Source: UBA2266 sp964406945 (GTDB taxonomy: Bacteria; Planctomycetota; Phycisphaerae; Sedimentisphaerales; Anaerobacaceae). From it: a stretch of DNA of 14,773 bases. Shown piece by piece: positions 12,354 through 14,773 of this stretch. Each line of letters begins with the position of its first letter. Positions within the stretch are counted from its first letter, which is position 1. The stretch covers positions 1-14,773 of the forward strand of contig CAYOTO010000068.1 of NCBI GenBank assembly GCA_964406945.1, in the 5' to 3' direction. A program made the position numbers and the translations under genes. The notes beneath the pieces are model-generated. The model was not told where the DNA came from and did not search any database. It worked only from the letters and a program-made list of their open reading frames with translations.

Positions 12354-14090
12354 ATGGCATACACTGTTCTAGCAAGAAAATACCGCTCTCAGACCTTCGA
12401 CGACGTTCTGGGCCAGGACCCGATCGCCGCCACGCTCAAAAACTCCATCGAAAAAGACAAAGTCGCGCATGCGTATCTGTTCACGGGTACTCGCGGCGTG
12501 GGAAAAACCACGGTAGCCAGAATCCTGGCGAAATCGCTCAATTGCCTCGAAGCCGACGGCCCGACCACCAAACCCTGCTGCAAGTGCGACAGTTGCACCG
12601 CAATCAACTCCGGCGATGATATCGACGTGATCGAGATCGACGGCGCCTCTCACACCGGCGTTGACGATGTGCGGGAAATCCGCCAAAACGCCATCTACCG
12701 CCCCGCCCGCGCCCGCTTCAAAGTATACATCATCGACGAAGTCCACATGCTCTCCAACGCCGCCTTCAACGCCCTTCTCAAAATCCTCGAAGAACCCCCG
12801 GACCACGTGAAGTTCATCTTCGCCACCACCGAACCCAACAAGGTCCTGCCTACTATCCAGTCGCGGTGTCAGCGTTTCGATTTCTCCAACATCAGCGTCC
12901 AGACAATCGCCGAGCAGATCAGGGCCATCCTTAAAAAAGAAAAGATCAAATTCGAGGACGATCTGCCGCTGCCAATCGCCAAAATGGCCAACGGCTCCAT
13001 GCGGGACGCCCTGAGCCTGCTCGACCGACTGATCTCAACCGGCGTCGAGCCCCTCAGCGCCGAACTGATCGAACAGTTCCTCGGCTGCCCAAGCGCCGAA
13101 AAGGTTTTTTCCCTTCTGCAGGCGATGGGCGACAGCGACCCGGCCGCCACGCTTGACGCCGCGGACAGCCTGATAACCGCCGGGCTTAACGAAAACCAGA
13201 TAGCAAGCGCCCTTACGGATGCGATGCGGGACCTGATGGTCGCCCAGTCCGCCGGCGCGGATTCACCGCTGCTTGCCCTGACCGCCGACCAGCAGAAACG
13301 CGTCGCCGAACTCGCCGACAAATTCGATACGCCCGCCCTGGTTTACAATATCACCGCCCTCGAAAAGCTCCAGTGGACGATAAAGAACAGCGACACACCC
13401 CGGCCCCTTCTCGAAGCCTCGCTGCTGAGATTCGCTCTGGCCGAACACTTTCTCGACACCGAAACTCTCCTGGCCCGGGCCGGAGGCGCCGCCCCGACAC
13501 CCCATAAAAAAAAAGTAGATAGCACCCGCCCAAACAAGCCCGCCGCTTCCCCTGGTCCAACCCCGCCTCGCGCGTCATCCCCAAAAACCGAAGCCCCCGC
13601 CAACGCAAACCGCTTTGACAGCCCGGCCGCCGCCTCGCGTCCGGACGCCTCTACACCGACAGTGACCGCCCCCGACAACGGAAACGAAATACCAAATATG
13701 AACTACGAGATACAGGACTGGCCCCAAACGCTCGAATCAGTCGCCGAACAACTCGGACCCGCAACATGTGCTTTGCTGGCCAAGTGTACGCCGCGGACAT
13801 CTCAGAACGGCCGACTCACATTGCAATTCCCCCCGGCCGCCGAGATTCAGATGAAGATGTGCCAGTCCAACGGTCGGGCCGAACAGATACAGACCGCCCT
13901 GTCGGACTATCTCTCTGAGCCTATTCAACTCGCGTTCGAACTGGCCCAAACCGCCGAAGACCCGGAGGACCAGACCCCGCAGCCCCCGCGCCCCAACTCC
14001 AGACAAAGAAACGAAATCCTCAACCACCCCGCAATAAAATCAGTCCTCATGAAACTCGACGCCACAGTAACCGACATCGAAACCCAGTAA
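12354..14090 (+). CDS. dnaX: DNA polymerase III subunits tau/gamma (clamp loader ATPase)
   Basis: This is the AAA+ subunit of the clamp loader that opens the beta ring onto DNA, 578 residues in the full-length (tau) form. It begins MAYTVLARKYRSQTFDDVLGQ, as in most DnaX proteins. Walker A is GTRGVGKTT (45-53), the zinc module is C64, C75, C78 and C81, Walker B is YIIDEVHML (125-133, D128 E129), and the SRC arginine-finger motif is at 170-172. The collar domain III ends near residue 375. A proline/alanine-rich linker and a tau-specific C-terminal domain (about 465-550) follow. The ATG at 12354 has no strong ribosome-binding site; the longer frame from 12273 lies in the ffs 3' region. Codons 385-387 are an A9 run with out-of-frame stops right after it, suggesting a second, short product. 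No ybaB-recR follows, unlike in many bacteria. Confidence 0.95.
   Translation: MAYTVLARKYRSQTFDDVLGQDPIAATLKNSIEKDKVAHAYLFTGTRGVGKTTVARILAKSLNCLEADGPTTKPCCKCDSCTAINSGDDIDVIEIDGASHTGVDDVREIRQNAIYRPARARFKVYIIDEVHMLSNAAFNALLKILEEPPDHVKFIFATTEPNKVLPTIQSRCQRFDFSNISVQTIAEQIRAILKKEKIKFEDDLPLPIAKMANGSMRDALSLLDRLISTGVEPLSAELIEQFLGCPSAEKVFSLLQAMGDSDPAATLDAADSLITAGLNENQIASALTDAMRDLMVAQSAGADSPLLALTADQQKRVAELADKFDTPALVYNITALEKLQWTIKNSDTPRPLLEASLLRFALAEHFLDTETLLARAGGAAPTPHKKKVDSTRPNKPAASPGPTPPRASSPKTEAPANANRFDSPAAASRPDASTPTVTAPDNGNEIPNMNYEIQDWPQTLESVAEQLGPATCALLAKCTPRTSQNGRLTLQFPPAAEIQMKMCQSNGRAEQIQTALSDYLSEPIQLAFELAQTAEDPEDQTPQPPRPNSRQRNEILNHPAIKSVLMKLDATVTDIETQ
13506..13522 (+). promoter_or_regulatory. 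dnaX: Candidate slippage/frameshift site for the gamma form of DnaX
   Basis: Nine consecutive A (13506-13514) encode Lys385-387. A TAG at 13516-13518 is in the +1 frame and a TAG at 13520-13522 is in the -1 frame. Losing one A would end the protein at 387 residues; gaining one, or slipping back by one, would end it at 389 (KKKSR). GGAGG (13482-13486) lies 19 bases before the run. Both short products would keep the complete clamp-loader domains I-III. Confidence 0.65.
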
Positions 14091-14091
14091 G

Positions 14092-14114
14092 TTTTCATCG
14101 CGGGCGCGTGAAAA
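14092..14114. terminator. Possible bidirectional terminator between dnaX and the convergent gene
   Basis: TTTTCA (14092-14097) pairs with TGAAAA (14109-14114), and CGC (14099-14101) with GCG (14106-14108), around a GGGC loop, with one bulged T. It sits in the 33-base gap between two converging genes. The stem supplies A/T tracts in both directions, though there is no long separate T-run. Confidence 0.4.
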
Positions 14115-14123
14115 TGACAGCAG

Positions 14124-14687
14124 TCATACCGTGGGTTTAGGGAGAAATAGCTCTTCAAACGATCTCAGCACAAAGCCATCCGTCATGCCGGCGACGAAGT
14201 CTAAGACAATCAGTTCATCCGGAGTCGATGCATCGTACATGTCTTTCATGTCCTTGACAAACAATCGGAATATCTTGACAACCTCAAGCTCATCTTTCTG
14301 TGTTTCATCCGAGAACCGAATCTCGTGCTGAAGAATCTCCAAGAGCTTTTCAAACAGCAGCTTAAGTGTCAGCCGGGCATGGTGCGCATACTTCTTTGCT
14401 TTGTCGCTGTCATATATATATTCGCGATTGAACGCAATCATTTGATGCAGTAATGAGCAGCGATCCTTTGAAATAGCTATGTAATCCTTCGCATAGCTCG
14501 TCGCGATCATGTCCTCAATGAAAACGCCCACTATTTGGCCATTATTGTTTCCGAGTTCCTTTCGTATAAGGCCTGGAATATCTTGGTTGTCTATTAACTG
14601 CACCTCACGCGCATCTTCTATGTCCTTGCCGCAGTAGGCCACCTTGTCTATCAGTCGAACGATACAGCCTTCCATGGTGGCAGGCAT
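14124..14687 (-). CDS. dGTPase-like protein, C-terminal half only
   Basis: 187 residues matching, from memory, the C-terminal half of deoxyguanosinetriphosphate triphosphohydrolases (HD superfamily). MPATMEGCIVRLIDKVAYCG and KDIEDA correspond to the conserved M/LEGCVVRxxDxIAYxGxDIEDA block, followed by the usual helical tail. The N-terminal HD half with the metal-binding histidines and aspartate is not present in this window. Reading upstream in frame, a TAA at 14736-14738 lies 16 codons before the ATG, and 11 open codons lie beyond it up to the window edge. ATG at 14687 has a good GGAGG (five bases away), so this piece could be translated by itself. Either the gene is broken by a nonsense mutation or this is a short C-terminal paralogue. 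Base composition is more A/T-rich than in the neighbours. Confidence 0.65.
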   Translation of the reverse strand: MPATMEGCIVRLIDKVAYCGKDIEDAREVQLIDNQDIPGLIRKELGNNNGQIVGVFIEDMIATSYAKDYIAISKDRCSLLHQMIAFNREYIYDSDKAKKYAHHARLTLKLLFEKLLEILQHEIRFSDETQKDELEVVKIFRLFVKDMKDMYDASTPDELIVLDFVAGMTDGFVLRSFEELFLPKPTV

Positions 14688-14773
14688 TCCTGCCTCCTGT
14701 TTTCGCTTTATAGATTCCAGATCACTACTGTCCCGTTATAAGTCGAATAATAGCAACTGGTTACGTAAATCCC

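Overview
The window looks like a chromosomal segment of a planctomycete, most likely from the Phycisphaerae / Sedimentisphaerales side. This is inferred from protein architecture, not from a marker gene. The evidence is a long sigma factor carrying several helix-turn-helix units ahead of its sigma-70 core, a DUF6768-like membrane protein coupled to an ECF sigma factor, a DUF6498-like protein, a two-hotdog acyl-ACP thioesterase and a large phosphoglycerol-transferase-like membrane enzyme. GC content is moderately high. No tRNA, rRNA, CRISPR array, phage module or complete insertion sequence was seen.

Left part (1-6244). An ABC-2 exporter pair (ATPase then permease, minus strand, ATGA overlap) is followed on the plus strand by a short, probably truncated DUF6498-like membrane protein. 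Next comes a coupled pair, a six-helix membrane protein of unknown function and an acyl-ACP thioesterase, then a small exported protein. That protein runs tail-to-tail into a 665-residue LtaS/phosphoglycerol-transferase-like enzyme on the minus strand.

Centre (6245-7181). A 937-base gene-poor stretch holds the 5' remnant of a transposase gene, its hairpin leader and a perfect 17-base inverted repeat about 590 bases across. Strand composition switches here: the plus strand is G/T-rich to the left and C/A-rich to the right, whichever strand the genes use. This could be a replication-terminus-like switch, an old inversion or an assembly junction.

Right part (7182-14773). A stand-alone corrinoid protein has a likely operator-promoter and a strong terminator. 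Then come the multi-HTH sigma factor, a convergent ECF sigma factor with its translationally coupled DUF6768-like partner, proC, a single-cluster ferredoxin, the small SRP RNA gene (ffs) directly upstream of dnaX, and a convergent gene encoding only the C-terminal half of a dGTPase-like protein.

Most of this is housekeeping and regulation, not a defence or mobile island. The most interesting signals are: an A9 run in dnaX with stop codons just after it in both other frames, a classic design for making a short gamma subunit; the strand-composition switch at the transposase remnant; the unusual sigma factor; and a compensated SRP RNA apical stem.
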